From NCBI RefSeq assembly GCF_008312895.1, contig NZ_VSSP01000003.1, positions 1 through 64,000 of the forward strand: a stretch of 64,000 bases of DNA, in the 5' to 3' direction. Positions within the stretch are counted from its first letter, which is position 1. Each line of letters opens with the position of its first letter. A program made the translations under genes and the position numbers. Source of the DNA: Luteimonas suaedae (GTDB lineage Bacteria > Pseudomonadota > Gammaproteobacteria > Xanthomonadales > Xanthomonadaceae). The notes under the pieces were generated by a model. That model saw only the letters and a list, made by a program, of their open reading frames with translations, searched no databases and was not told the origin of the DNA. Shown piece after piece: positions 24,518 through 34,225 of this stretch.

Positions 24518-25516
24518 ATGGTCACATTCGTGGAACGAACCGCCGCCGCACCCGCGCCATCGTTGCCGTCGATGCAATGCTGGGCGGTGAGCGACGGCCG
24601 TGCCGGGAACCTGCGCCAGGCCGAGGCGCTGGCGCGTGCGCTGGCGCCGGCCGCCGTGCGCGACTGGCGGCTGGCGCCGCGCGCGCCGTGGCGCTGGGCC
24701 GCGCCGCGGCGGCTGCCGGGCAGCGAGGGTGCGTTCGGCGGCGACTTTGCCGCGGCCCTGTCGGCGCCGCCCACGCTCGCCGTCGGCTGCGGCCGCCAGG
24801 CGGCGCTGGCGACGCGGCTGTTGCGCGCCCACGGCGCGAGGACGGTGCAGATTCTCGATCCGCGGCTCGATCCGGCGCACTGGGACCTGGTGGTGGTGCC
24901 CGAGCACGATGGACTGCGCGGGGATAATGTCGTCACCCTGCTCGGCAGCCTGCATCCGGTCGACGACGCCTGGCTGGCGCGGGCACGCACCGAGTTCGCC
25001 GCCTTCGCCGACCTGCCGCGCCCGCGCACCGCGCTGCTGCTCGGCGGCAGCAGCCGGCACGCGCGCTTCGACCGCACCAGCTTCGAGGCGCTGGCCTCAC
25101 GGCTGGACGCCGCGCTGGCGCGCGACGGCGGCAGCGTGTTGCTGACCGCTTCGCGGCGCACGCCGCCGGAGCTGCGCGATGCGCTGCGCGGCCGCTATGC
25201 GAACACGCCCGGTATCGCCTGGCTCGGTGGCGACGACGGGCCGAACCCGTACCCCGGGCTGCTGGCCTGGGCCGACCGCATCGTCTGCTCGCCCGATTCG
25301 GTCAACATGATCTCCGAGGCCTGTGCCACGCGCGCGCCGGTGTTCGTGCCCGATCCGGCGCGCGTCAGCGGCCGGCCGCGGCGATTCCTCGACACGCTGC
25401 TGGCGCGCGGCCGCATCCGCGCGATGGACGCCTCGCTCGCGTCGTTCAAAGCGGAACCGCTGCGCGAGACCGCGCGCGTCGCCGCCGAAGTGCGATCGCG
25501 CTTGGCCCTCCCGTAG
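24518..25516 (+). CDS. ELM1/GtrOC1-family protein (DUF1022)
   Basis: 332 residues. [22 protein letters not shown] at the N terminus, [23 protein letters not shown] in the middle and [21 protein letters not shown] near the C terminus are hallmarks of the mitochondrial-fission ELM1-like family, which has a GT-B-like fold and unknown biochemical role in bacteria, possibly as a sugar-nucleotide-dependent enzyme. The stop codon TAG (25514-25516) is the first triplet of the adjacent TAGGAGCG repeat, so the native C terminus may have been replaced by repeat insertion. A fragment of this gene's 3' end recurs near 32941. Confidence 0.85.
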   Translation: MVTFVERTAAAPAPSLPSMQCWAVSDGRAGNLRQAEALARALAPAAVRDWRLAPRAPWRWAAPRRLPGSEGAFGGDFAAALSAPPTLAVGCGRQAALATRLLRAHGARTVQILDPRLDPAHWDLVVVPEHDGLRGDNVVTLLGSLHPVDDAWLARARTEFAAFADLPRPRTALLLGGSSRHARFDRTSFEALASRLDAALARDGGSVLLTASRRTPPELRDALRGRYANTPGIAWLGGDDGPNPYPGLLAWADRIVCSPDSVNMISEACATRAPVFVPDPARVSGRPRRFLDTLLARGRIRAMDASLASFKAEPLRETARVAAEVRSRLALP

Positions 25517-25970
25517 GAGCGCGCCACGCGCGCGATGCCGCGGGCACATCGCCGCCGACGACTCCGATGACCGGCATGGTTGCCGGTCCGGAATCGCGGC
25601 ATCCGCCGGATCCTGCCGATACCCGCGGTATCGCGCCCATGGGGCGCTCCTACGGCGGCGGCGATCCGGTCGTAGGAGCGCGCCGCGCGCAATGCCCGCG
25701 GGCACATCGCCGCCGCCGACTCCGATGACCGGCGTGGTTGCCGGTCCGGAATCACGGCATCCGCCGGATCCTGCCGATACCCGCGGTATCGCGCCCATGG
25801 GACGCTCCTACGGCGGCGGCGATCCGGTCGTAGGAGCGCGCCATGCGCGCGATGCCGCGGGCACATCGCCGCCGACGACGCCGATGACCGGCGTGGTTGC
25901 CGGTCCGGAATCGCGGCACCACTGGATCCTGCCGGCTCCCGCGGTATCGCGCCCACGGCGCGCTCCTACG
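25513..25970. repeat. Three tandem palindromic units of about 158 bp
   Basis: TAGGAGCG starts recur at 25514, 25673 and 25831. Each unit ends with GCGCTCCTAC and is joined to the next by GGCGGCGGCGATCCGGTC. The middle carries GACCGGCxTGGTTGCCGGTC. The left end abuts and terminates the ELM1-family gene. The remaining 111 bp up to the next gene show nothing recognisable. Confidence 0.9.
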
Positions 25971-26081
25971 GGGACGTGGCTCCGTCGGCATTTCGTTACA
26001 TCCGTGCGACCACCAAGCAGCCGTCGCGCCGCTGCGCAGTGGGGAAAACCCCAGGGGCAGCCACAGACAGGAAGGGCCGCG

Positions 26082-27551
26082 CTACGGCCCCGTGACATCC
26101 GCAACGATCTCCGCGGCGATCTCCTCCAGTCGCGCCTGGATCATCTCCTCCGGCAGCCACTGCCCGCGCACCATCACGCCGACGCGGCGCTGCACGTTGG
26201 CCACGTCCTCCAACGGATTGGCCTCGAGCAGGATCAGGTCGGCGCGACGGCCGGGCTCGACCGTACCGAACGCATCGGGCGTGCCGAAGTAGGCCGCGGG
26301 ATTGCGCGTACCGGTGACCAGCACCTCGTACGGCGTGAGACCCGCGGCCACCATCATTTCCATCTCGTGATGGATCGAGAAGCCGGGCACGTTGAAGAAC
26401 TGCGGCGCGTCCGAGCCGAGCGCGATCGGCGCGCCGCCGTCGTGCAGGGCCTTGAGCAGCTGCCGCCGCACCTCGACGAGCCGCTGCGCCGCTTCCGGCT
26501 GGAAATCCTCGCGCGCCGCGAACTCGTGCTTGGAACGCACCCAACTGTCGCGTACCTCCTGCGGCATGTAGCGCATTTCGGGCCAGGCGATCATCGCCTC
26601 CGGCGATTCGGGCGACGCCAGATGCTCGACGAGGCTCAGCGTCGGCACGTTCCAGGTGCCCGCCTCCAGGGTGCGCCGCACGGCCTCGGGAATGCGATCG
26701 GTGTCGATCAGGCCGGCCCAGCCGCTACCGAAGAACCCGGGATCGCCGCCGCCGGTGTCGGCATCATCCGGCACCAGGAACTCGGCATAGCGGTCGAGAT
26801 GGTCGATCGAGGTCTGCCGCGCTTCCAGCGCGCGGCCCAGTCCGACGCCGTCCGGGATGTGCCCGCCGAACGGCATGCCGATCGCGTGCGCGGTCTCGGC
26901 CATCGGTCCGTAGGCCTCCGGCGGAACGTTGCCGAGCTTGACCAGGTCGAACCCCGCCGCCTCGTATTCCCGCACCGCCTGCTCCGCCGCTTCCGACGTG
27001 CCCGCCTTGTCCGGGTTGAGCCACGGGCTGGCCGTGAACAACGTCGGCCCGAGCAGATCGCCATCGGCGAGGCGCTCGCGCAGCTCCAGGTGATAGGCAT
27101 GCCCGGCCATGTTGCGCACCGTGGTCACGCCGTTGGAGACGTACAGGAACAGCACGTCCTCCGCATAGCCGGGATCGTCCGGCCCCGGTACGTGGCCGTG
27201 CATCTCGGCCAGGCCGGGCATCAGCCAGCGCCCGGCGCCGTCGATGCGCTGCGCGCCCTCGGGAATCTCCACCTCGTCCGCCGGCCCGACCGCGGTGATG
27301 CGGTCGTCCTCGACGATCACGGTGTGGTCCTCGAGCACGACCTCGCGGTCCATCGGCAGCACGTTGACGCCGGTGAAGGCGACCATGGAGGTAGCCGAAC
27401 CATCTGCCGGCTCGGCTGCAGGCGCACCTTGCGCCTCCGCCTCGGGGGCTGGCCCCGACGGCGTGCATGCGCAGAGCGCGGCGAGCGCCAGCCCGGCGAA
27501 CCAGCGAGGAAATCGGCAAAGAGCTAGGGAGGTTTCCGGCAACGACCGCAT
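26082..27551 (-). CDS. Secreted amidohydrolase-family lipoprotein
   Basis: 489 residues. The N terminus carries a lipoprotein signal (LALAALCAC, lipobox LCAC with the lipidated Cys). The amidohydrolase barrel shows EMHGHVPGPDD (HxH metal ligands), FDLVKLG (possible carboxylated Lys), FGGHIPDG and SIDHLDRY (His ligands) and ALGSDAPQF (catalytic Asp). Such imidazolonepropionase/prolidase-like enzymes cleave C-N bonds of cyclic amides or Xaa-Pro peptides outside the membrane. I chose ATG 27551 because GGAG lies seven bases upstream; ATG 27557 is an alternative. The preceding 145 bp to glnE are repeat-free. Confidence 0.88.
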   Translation of the reverse strand: MRSLPETSLALCRFPRWFAGLALAALCACTPSGPAPEAEAQGAPAAEPADGSATSMVAFTGVNVLPMDREVVLEDHTVIVEDDRITAVGPADEVEIPEGAQRIDGAGRWLMPGLAEMHGHVPGPDDPGYAEDVLFLYVSNGVTTVRNMAGHAYHLELRERLADGDLLGPTLFTASPWLNPDKAGTSEAAEQAVREYEAAGFDLVKLGNVPPEAYGPMAETAHAIGMPFGGHIPDGVGLGRALEARQTSIDHLDRYAEFLVPDDADTGGGDPGFFGSGWAGLIDTDRIPEAVRRTLEAGTWNVPTLSLVEHLASPESPEAMIAWPEMRYMPQEVRDSWVRSKHEFAAREDFQPEAAQRLVEVRRQLLKALHDGGAPIALGSDAPQFFNVPGFSIHHEMEMMVAAGLTPYEVLVTGTRNPAAYFGTPDAFGTVEPGRRADLILLEANPLEDVANVQRRVGVMVRGQWLPEEMIQARLEEIAAEIVADVTGP

Positions 27552-27696
27552 CAGCATGCTCCGGTGGGGCGGAGCCTCGACCCTACCCAGCCGATCGACT
27601 GCGATGCAAGCGGCCGGGCGATCAGGCGCTCCATGGCCCGTGCGGATGTGCGCGCCGAATCCCGCCGGCCGCGCGGGAGTTGCGGCCCGGATCAGG

Positions 27697-30504
27697 TCAT
27701 TCCCCCCGTGCCGGCAGGCCGAGTTGCTGCCAGGCGGAGCGGATCGCGGCGCGCGCGGCGGCCATGGGCTCCGAATCCGGCACCAGCCGCGGGCGGCGGT
27801 CGAGGGTGCGCCCCAGGCCGAGCGCGAGCAGGGTGGCATGGGCGCGGGTCAAGGCGTCGGCCGTGCCGGCATCGACCAGGCCGGCTTCGCGCAGCGCCTC
27901 CAGCAGCGCCGGCGTGGCGCGCGGGCGAAGCAGCGCCGGATGTGCATGCGCCTTGCGCAGCACCAGGTACTGCAGCAGGAACTCGAGATCCACCAGACCG
28001 CCCTCGCCCTGCTTGAGATCGAAGCCGGCCTTGCCGCTGCGGTCGAGTTCGGCGCGCATCTTCGCGCGCATGCCGGCGATGTCGTCGCGCAGCTTGCCGG
28101 CATCGCGCGGGCGCGCCAGCGCACGCTCGCGCACGCGCTCGAAGTCGGCGCACAGGCTGTCGTCACCGGCGACGCAGCGCGCACGCACCAAGGCCTGGTG
28201 CTCCCAGGTCCAGGCACGCGTGCGCTGGTACTCGCCGTAGCTGGCCAGCGACGACACCAGCAGGCCGCTGGCGCCGTCCGGGCGCAGACGGATGTCGACC
28301 TCGTACAGCTGGCCGGCGCCGGTGGCGGTTCCGAGCAGGGCGACGACCTTCTGCGCCAGCCGCGCGAACCAGCGGGTGGCGTCGAGCGCACGCGCGCCGT
28401 TGGACTGCGCATCGGCCGGGGCGTCGTAGAGGAACACCAGGTCGAGGTCGGAGCCGATGCCGAGTTCTTCGCCGCCGAGGCTGCCGTAGCCGAGCACGGC
28501 GAAGCGCGCGCCATCGATCGCGCCATGCGCGGCGCGCATCTCGCGCTGCGCCAGTTCCAGCACCACCGCGACCGTGGCGTCGGCCAGCCACGCCAGTTGC
28601 CGCGCGCTGTCCTGCGCCTGCTGGCGGTTGTCGAGCGTGGCCAGGGCGATGCGGAAGCTCAGCGTCTGCCGGGTCTCGTTGAGCGCGAACAGGGCGGCTT
28701 CCAGGTCGCCGCGCTTGAGCGCCGCGCGGCAGGCGGCGGCGAGCTGCGCGCGCGAGGGCAGCGGCCCCTCGGCGCGGGCATCGAGCAGCTCGTCGAGCAG
28801 CAGCGGATGCGCAGCCACCCGCTCGGCCAGGAAGGCGCTGCGGGTGACCAGGTCGATCAGTCGCGCCAGCGCCTGCGGCTGTTCGTCGAGCAGGGCGAGA
28901 TAGCTGGTCCGGCGCAGGATGTTCTGCACCAGCGCCAGCAGCCGGCGCACCGCCAGCAGCGGCCGGTCGGCGGGCGCGCTGGCCTGCAGCAGCACCGGCA
29001 TCACCCGGTCCAGCCGCGCGCGCGCGCCGTCCGCCAGCTCGCGCACGTTCGGCGAGCGTACGAAATCGCGCAGCGTGGCATCGACGGCGTCGGCTTCCAT
29101 GTCCGCGAACCCGGCGGCAACCAGCACCGCCGCATCGCCGTCGTCGGGCAGCGCGCGCCAGTAGCCGGCGATGTCGCTGTCGACGGCCGGCTGCTGCCGG
29201 CGCTGGGCGAGCAGCGCCTCGAACTCCTGCGCCACGCGGGCGCGATGGCCGCCGAGCACTTCCAGCAACGCCTCCCAATCGGCATAGCCGAGGCCGGCGG
29301 CGATGCGCGCGCGCTCGAGCGGATCGGCCGGCAATACATGGGTCTGCGCGTCGCGCAGCATCTGCAGCCGGTTTTCCAGCCGGCGCAGGAAACGGTAGGC
29401 CGCGACCAGCGCCTCGGCGCTCTCGGGCGGGATCTGGCGCGCGTCGCGCAACGCGCGCAATGCCGGCTGCAGGCGGCGTTCGCGCAGCGCCGGCTCGCGG
29501 CCGCCACGAATCAGCTGCAGCACCTGGGCCAGGAACTCGATCTCGCGGATGCCGCCGGCGCCCCGCTTGATGTCGCCTTCGTGCGCCTTGCGCGCGACCT
29601 CGGCGGCGATCGCCGCCTTCATGTCGCGCAGGCCGTCGAGCGCGCCGTAATCGAGGTAGCGGCGATAGACGAACGGCCGCAGCGTGTCGATCAGCCGCGC
29701 CCCGGCCGCGGAGTCGCCGGCGACCACCCGCGCCTTCTGCCAGGCGTAGCGCTCCCAGTCGCGGCCTTCACGCTGGAAGTAGTGCTCCATCGCCGCGAAG
29801 CTCAGGGCAACGCGCCCGGCACCGCCGAACGGGCGCAGGCGCAGGTCGACGCGGTGGCAGAACCCGTCGGCGGTGACCTCGTCGAGCAATTTCGCCAGCG
29901 CCTGGCCGAGACGGGCGAAGTACTGCTCGGCCGCCAGCGGGCGCGCGCCGTCGCTTTCGCCGTTGCGGGCGTAGCCATAGACGAGGTCGACGTCGGAGCT
30001 GAAGTTGAGCTCCTCGCCGCCGAGCTTGCCGAGCCCGAACACCACCAGCCGCACCACGTCGCCGTCGGCGTCGCGCACGCTGCCGTGGCGCTGGACGAAT
30101 TCGGCCTCGAGCGCGGTCAGCGCCGTCTGCAGGCAGGCATCGGCCAGGCGGGTGGTGCCGGCCAGGGTGGCATCGACATCGTCGAGCCCGAGCACGTCAC
30201 GCCAGATCAGCCGCGTGGATTCGGCGGCCCGGTAGCGGCGCAGCAGTCGCGGCCATTCGGCGCGGTTGTCTTGGTGCAGGGCGGGTGGCGGCAGCGGCTC
30301 GGCGCCATCGTCGCCGAGCAGGCGCGGGACCAGGCCGGGCTGCCGCGCCAGGGTGTCGATGGCGAAGTCGCTGGCGACCGCGATCTGCCGCAATCTGCCG
30401 GCCGCGCCATCCGCATCGAGCGCGCCGGCATCGTCGCCGAGCGCGTCGCGCAGGCGCGACGATGCGCGTTGCACGATCGTCTCCAGGCATGCGTGGTGGT
30501 CCAT
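27697..30504 (-). CDS. glnE: Bifunctional glutamine synthetase adenylyltransferase/adenylyl-removing enzyme
   Basis: 935 residues, the normal length. It adenylylates and deadenylylates glutamine synthetase in response to PII and glutamine. Two nucleotidyltransferase domains are visible: the deadenylylase copy with [20 protein letters not shown] and DVD metal ligands, and the adenylylase copy with [33 protein letters not shown] and [11 protein letters not shown] are the paired third-Asp motifs. The C terminus has the [14 protein letters not shown] region. A longer frame to 30819 runs into a repeat and was rejected; ATG 30504 begins [11 protein letters not shown]. Confidence 0.95.
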   Translation of the reverse strand: MDHHACLETIVQRASSRLRDALGDDAGALDADGAAGRLRQIAVASDFAIDTLARQPGLVPRLLGDDGAEPLPPPALHQDNRAEWPRLLRRYRAAESTRLIWRDVLGLDDVDATLAGTTRLADACLQTALTALEAEFVQRHGSVRDADGDVVRLVVFGLGKLGGEELNFSSDVDLVYGYARNGESDGARPLAAEQYFARLGQALAKLLDEVTADGFCHRVDLRLRPFGGAGRVALSFAAMEHYFQREGRDWERYAWQKARVVAGDSAAGARLIDTLRPFVYRRYLDYGALDGLRDMKAAIAAEVARKAHEGDIKRGAGGIREIEFLAQVLQLIRGGREPALRERRLQPALRALRDARQIPPESAEALVAAYRFLRRLENRLQMLRDAQTHVLPADPLERARIAAGLGYADWEALLEVLGGHRARVAQEFEALLAQRRQQPAVDSDIAGYWRALPDDGDAAVLVAAGFADMEADAVDATLRDFVRSPNVRELADGARARLDRVMPVLLQASAPADRPLLAVRRLLALVQNILRRTSYLALLDEQPQALARLIDLVTRSAFLAERVAAHPLLLDELLDARAEGPLPSRAQLAAACRAALKRGDLEAALFALNETRQTLSFRIALATLDNRQQAQDSARQLAWLADATVAVVLELAQREMRAAHGAIDGARFAVLGYGSLGGEELGIGSDLDLVFLYDAPADAQSNGARALDATRWFARLAQKVVALLGTATGAGQLYEVDIRLRPDGASGLLVSSLASYGEYQRTRAWTWEHQALVRARCVAGDDSLCADFERVRERALARPRDAGKLRDDIAGMRAKMRAELDRSGKAGFDLKQGEGGLVDLEFLLQYLVLRKAHAHPALLRPRATPALLEALREAGLVDAGTADALTRAHATLLALGLGRTLDRRPRLVPDSEPMAAARAAIRSAWQQLGLPARGE

Positions 30505-30627
30505 GTGGCGATTGTGGCATTCCGTGCGGGACGCCCGACCGTCGGATCCCGCAGTCTGGACGTGCGTCATCCCTTGAAGAAGTTCTTCGTGGGTTCCGAG
30601 GTCCGCACGCCTCCCGCCGCCTCCGTC

Positions 30628-30768
30628 GTAGGAGCGCGCCATGCGCGCGATGCCGCGGGCGCTTCGCCGCCGGAGACCTCTGATCACCGGCGTGCTTACC
30701 GGCTCGAGCCGACGGGCGCGATCCACCGGATACTGCGGCAGGACCGGCATCGCGCGCATGGCGCGCAT
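30628..30768. repeat. Palindromic repeat unit, right end truncated
   Basis: It begins GTAGGAGCGCGCCATGCGCG like the other units, but its right arm stops at CGCGCATGGCGCGC and joins directly to the A-rich side of a terminator, so the final TCCTAC is missing. Confidence 0.8.
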
Positions 30769-30804
30769 AAAAAAGCCCGCAACCGGAAAACCGGTCGCGG
30801 GCTT
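30769..30804 (-). terminator. Rho-independent terminator (minus strand)
   Basis: On the minus strand GCCCGCGACCGG-TTTT-CCGGTTGCGGGC is followed by TTTTTT. The stem is about 12 bp with one mismatch. The nearest minus-strand gene upstream ends at 31038, some 230 bp away, so it may end that transcript or a separate short RNA. Confidence 0.8.
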
Positions 30805-31037
30805 TGCTCCCTCCCCCACGTCGGGTGCAGGGCAATCGTGAATGAAGTGTTATGCAACTTGCACGCTGCAGTGCAAAACGATACTTCCAAGTACAAGAAC
30901 GCCCGCCGTGCACGCATATCCTGAAATCGGTTTCAGTGCATCCGCGACAATCGCTGTTCAGGCGTTCTCGTGCGCTCAGCGCCGATACCAGGCCAGGCAG
31001 GTGCCGATGACTGACGGCGGCGTCGCCGAACTTCCCT
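30805..31037 (-). other. AT-richer intergenic segment upstream of a terminator (possible small RNA)
   Basis: No credible protein. The minus strand carries TTGCAC and, 17 bp later, ATAACA (about 30855-30885), a weak -35/-10 pair that would start a transcript of roughly 80 nt ending at the terminator. The base composition is clearly lower in GC than both neighbours. Expression is unproven. Confidence 0.3.
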
Positions 31038-32669
31038 TCAATCTGGCCGCGGGCCGCGGCGCAGGTCGCGCAGGATCTCGCGCGCGGCGTTGCGGCCGGG
31101 CAGGCCGGTGACGCCGCCGCCGGGATGGGTGCCGGAACCGCACAGGTACAGGCCGTCCAGCGCGCCGCGGTAGTCGCCCTGCCCCAGCAGCGGCCGCGCC
31201 GAGAACAACTGGTCGAGCCCGAGCGCGCCGTGGAAGATGTCGCCGCCGACCAGGCCGAATTCGCGTTCCAGGTCCAGCGGCGACAGCGCCCGGTAGCCGA
31301 GCACGCTGCGCCTGAAGTTGGGCGCGACGGCGTCGACGGTGTCGAGCATCAGTTCGGCCACGGTGTCGCGGTGCGTGTCCCAGCCGCCGTCAACGTCCGG
31401 ATGCACGTGCTGGCAGAACAGGCTGGCGACATGTTGCCCCGGCGGGGCGAGCGAGTCGTCGAGGGTCGAGGAGATCACCAGTTCCACCACCGGCGCGCGC
31501 GACCAGCCGGCGTTGTGCGCCTTCGACTTGGCGTCGAAGTACGCCTGCTCGAAATAGCCCAGCGACGGGCCGATCAGGATGCCGCTCTGGTGGTGCGGCT
31601 GCAGTTGTTTCCCCGGCGCGGCGCTGAAGTCCGGCAGTTCGGCCAGCGCCACGTTCATGCGGAAGGTGCCCGAGCCGCAGCGGTAGCCGGCGATGCGTTG
31701 CGCGGTGTCGTCGTCGAGCTGCGCGCGCGGCACCAGGCGCTGGTACAGCAGCTTCGGGTTGAGGTTGGAGACCACGGTCTTGGCGCGCAGTTCGCGGCCG
31801 TCGGCGAGCGCGACCCCGACCGCGCGGCCGCGGCCGCTGGCGGCGGGTTCGACCAGCACCTGCGCGACCTCGGCGCCGGTCTCGATGCGCACGCCGCGGG
31901 CCTCGCACTCGGCCGCCATCGCCTGCGTGATCGCGCCCATGCCGCCGACGGCATGGCCCCAGGCACCGGACTTGCCGTTGACCTCGCCGAACACGTGGTG
32001 CAGCAGCACGTAGGCCGAACCGGGCGTGTACGGACTGGCGAAGTTGCCGACGATCGAGTCCCAGCCCAGCGCCGCCTTCAGCGGTTCGGACTCGAACCAG
32101 CCGTCGAGCAGGTCGCCGGCGGACTTGGTGAACAGGTCGAGCAGGTCGCGGCGGCCGCGCAGGTCCAGCCGCCGCAGCTGTTTGGCGGTCGCGTACGACG
32201 CCAACCAGTCGGCGAGCACGAAGCGGTCGGAGACGTTCGGCGGCGTGCGCAGCATCAGTTCGCGCAGCACCGCGACCACGCGATCAAGCATCGCGGTGTA
32301 GGCCGGCAGGCGCTCGGCGTCGCGGCGCGACCAGCGCGCCACCTCGGCCTGCGTGTGTTCGCCGCCGAGCCGGAATGCGCGCCCGTCGGGCAGCGGCAGG
32401 AAGTTGGCGTACGGGCGCTCGACCATGCGCAGGCCGTGCTCGGCCAGGCGCAGGTCGCGGATCACCGCCGGATTGAGGAGGCTGACGGTGTAGCTGGCGG
32501 TGGAATTGCGGAAGCCGGGATGGAACGCCTCGGTCACCGCGGCGCCGCCGACGATCCCGCGCCGCTCCAGCACCGTCACCCGCAGGCCGGCGGCCGCCAG
32601 GTACGCGGCGCAGACCAGGCCGTTGTGGCCGCCGCCGATGATCAGGATGTCGCTGTCGTTGCCCGTCAT
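31038..32669 (-). CDS. FAD-dependent oxidoreductase, phytoene-dehydrogenase-like (PYROXD2-like)
   Basis: 543 residues. The N-terminal dinucleotide-binding motif is DILIIGGGHNGLVCAAYLAAAGLRVTVLERR; the C terminus has the second FAD motif GLYLCGSGTHPGGGVTGLPGRNAA. The middle (HVFGEVNGKSGAWGHAVGGMGAITQAMA) is typical of the PYROXD2/CrtI-related group. No carotenoid genes are near, so carotenoid desaturation is unlikely; the substrate is unknown. ATG 32669 starts the family N terminus; the longer frame runs through a repeat. Confidence 0.88.
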   Translation of the reverse strand: MTGNDSDILIIGGGHNGLVCAAYLAAAGLRVTVLERRGIVGGAAVTEAFHPGFRNSTASYTVSLLNPAVIRDLRLAEHGLRMVERPYANFLPLPDGRAFRLGGEHTQAEVARWSRRDAERLPAYTAMLDRVVAVLRELMLRTPPNVSDRFVLADWLASYATAKQLRRLDLRGRRDLLDLFTKSAGDLLDGWFESEPLKAALGWDSIVGNFASPYTPGSAYVLLHHVFGEVNGKSGAWGHAVGGMGAITQAMAAECEARGVRIETGAEVAQVLVEPAASGRGRAVGVALADGRELRAKTVVSNLNPKLLYQRLVPRAQLDDDTAQRIAGYRCGSGTFRMNVALAELPDFSAAPGKQLQPHHQSGILIGPSLGYFEQAYFDAKSKAHNAGWSRAPVVELVISSTLDDSLAPPGQHVASLFCQHVHPDVDGGWDTHRDTVAELMLDTVDAVAPNFRRSVLGYRALSPLDLEREFGLVGGDIFHGALGLDQLFSARPLLGQGDYRGALDGLYLCGSGTHPGGGVTGLPGRNAAREILRDLRRGPRPD

Positions 32670-32775
32670 GCCGCTCCCGGGTGATGGCGTCCACCACCGC
32701 GTGTCGAGCCGCCATTGCGCCCGAAAGCCGGCCATCCGGCAAGTCAGACCACAAGCAACGGCGAACCACCCGTCC

Positions 32776-32916
32776 GTAGGAGCGCGCCATGCGCGCGATA
32801 CCGCGGGTGCATCGCCGCCGGCGACTCCGATGACCGGCGCGCCTGCCGGTCCGGAATCGCGGCATCCGCCGGATCCTGCCGGCGCCCGCGGTATCGCGCG
32901 CATGGCGCGCTCCTAC
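32776..32916. repeat. Palindromic repeat unit (TAGGAGCGCGCC type)
   Basis: Complete unit with both arms: GTAGGAGCGCGCCATGCGCG and CGCGCATGGCGCGCTCCTAC. It lies upstream of the oxidoreductase gene and next to a fragment of the ELM1-family gene. The rest of the 32670-33012 gap is without recognised genes. Confidence 0.85.
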
Positions 32917-32940
32917 GGTTACGCTGGCCGCGTTTTTTTG

Positions 32941-32986
32941 CCGAGCCGTTGCGCGAAACCACGCGCGTCGCCACCGAAGTGCGGCG
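32941..32986 (+). pseudogene. Fragment of the 3' end of an ELM1-family gene
   Basis: About 45 bp encoding AEPLRETTRVATEVR closely match the C-terminal [15 protein letters not shown] of the ELM1-family gene ending at 25516, differing at a handful of bases. In both places a repeat of the TAGGAGCG family is adjacent (downstream there, upstream here). It looks like a copied or rearranged end fragment. Confidence 0.6.
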
Positions 32987-33012
32987 GACCCGGGCCGGCC
33001 GATGGCGCCGGT

Positions 33013-34125
33013 TCAGGACGTGCGCAACATGCGCTCGACCGCGTCGGCCAGGCGCGCCGCCGCCTGCGGCCGGCCCAGCGCGGCGGCCGCGGCGGCGGCC
33101 TGCGGCAGCGCCGTCGGCGAGGCGAACAGGTCCGCCAGCAGCGCCGACAGCGACTCCGCCGTCAGCTCCGGCTCCGGCACGCACCAGCCGACGCCGGCCT
33201 GCGCCAGCGTCTCGGCGTTGCGGCGCTGTTCCTCGCGCGAGCCGCCGTGCGGAATCGGCACGAAGATTCCCGGGCGCCCGACCACGAGCAGGTCGGCGGC
33301 GGTGGTCGCGCCGGCGCGCGCGATCACCAGATGCGCATCGCGCAGGCGCGCGCCCATGTCGTCGAAGAACGGACGGATCTCGGCATCGACGTCGGCTTCG
33401 CGCAACCGCGCGACGATCGCGTCCGCATCCTCGCCCTTGTATTGCAACGCGAGCTTGACGTGCCGGCGCACCGCTTCCGGAAGCCGCAGCAACGCCGGCG
33501 GCACCACCTCGCCGAACACCCGCGCACTCTGGCTGCCGCCGACCACCAGCAGCCGCAGCGGCGTGTCGGGCGCGATGGCGGGATACGGCGCGCGCGCATC
33601 GAGGATCGCGCGCCGCACCGGATTGCCGGTCTCGACGATGCGCGCGGCATCGAAGCCGTCGGCGCCGGCGATCGTCGGGAACGAGGTCGCCAGGCCATCG
33701 GCTAAACGCAACAGCTGGCGGTTGGCCAGGCTCAGGCGCGTGGCCTGCTCGTGCAACAGCAGCGGCAGGCCGAGGCTCTTGGCCGCCAGCGCCGGGGCGA
33801 AGCTGGGATAGCCGCCGAAGCCGACCATCAGCGCGGCGCCACGGCGCTTCAGGTCGCCGCGCGCCTGCCAGGCGGCGCGGGTGATCGTCGCCATTGCCGC
33901 CAGCTTGCCGCCGATCCCGCCGGCCAGGCTGCGCGCCGGCAGCACCACGTGTGGCAGGCCCTCGAGCGCCTGCGTGTACGCGGCGCCGCGGCGCTCGGTG
34001 TAGATCACCGCCCCATGGCCGCGCGCAAGCAGCTCGCGCGCCAGCGCCTCGGCCGGAAACAGGTGCCCGCCGGTGCCGCCGGCGGCGAGGGCGATGGTGG
34101 TGGCGGGAGGCGCCGGACGCTGCAT
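33013..34125 (-). CDS. murG: MurG-like UDP-GlcNAc transferase (peptidoglycan lipid II synthesis)
   Basis: 370 residues of GT-B fold. The N-terminal glycine loop is AAGGTGGHLFPAEALARELLARG, then MVGFGGYPSFAPALAA and LLLHEQ. The C-terminal donor-binding half has LVVGGSQSARVFG, PFFDDMGARLRDAHLVIARAGATTAADL and EEQRRNAETLAQAG. MurG adds GlcNAc to lipid I at the inner membrane. HLFPAEALA and PFFDDM...HLVIARAGA resemble alphaproteobacterial MurG more than the HVFPALAVA form of gammaproteobacteria. An Asp replaces the Glu common in the uridine-ribose contact (TxSE). The gene lies outside any division/wall cluster, so it could be an extra or acquired copy. Confidence 0.85.
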   Translation of the reverse strand: MQRPAPPATTIALAAGGTGGHLFPAEALARELLARGHGAVIYTERRGAAYTQALEGLPHVVLPARSLAGGIGGKLAAMATITRAAWQARGDLKRRGAALMVGFGGYPSFAPALAAKSLGLPLLLHEQATRLSLANRQLLRLADGLATSFPTIAGADGFDAARIVETGNPVRRAILDARAPYPAIAPDTPLRLLVVGGSQSARVFGEVVPPALLRLPEAVRRHVKLALQYKGEDADAIVARLREADVDAEIRPFFDDMGARLRDAHLVIARAGATTAADLLVVGRPGIFVPIPHGGSREEQRRNAETLAQAGVGWCVPEPELTAESLSALLADLFASPTALPQAAAAAAALGRPQAAARLADAVERMLRTS

Positions 34126-34149
34126 CGTGGCGATCCGAAAAAAGAGCCG

Positions 34150-34205
34150 CGACTATAGCGAAAGCGAGAAACGAGTGAAGAGGAGTGAGAACGAGTGAAA
34201 AGCGC
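34150..34205. repeat. GAGAAACGAGTGAAGAGGAGTG-type short repeat
   Basis: Purine-rich repeat with GAGAAACGAGTGAAGAGGAG followed by TGAGAACGAGTGAAAAGCG, between the murG and sensor-kinase genes. Related copies lie at 39921-39957 and 57921-58015. Confidence 0.7.
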
Positions 34206-34225
34206 CACGCACTCCTCGCTCTCCT

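Noticed and set aside
30505..30819. N-terminal extension of GlnE
   Set aside because: The extra residues derive from a repeat and a terminator; ATG 30504 fits the family length.
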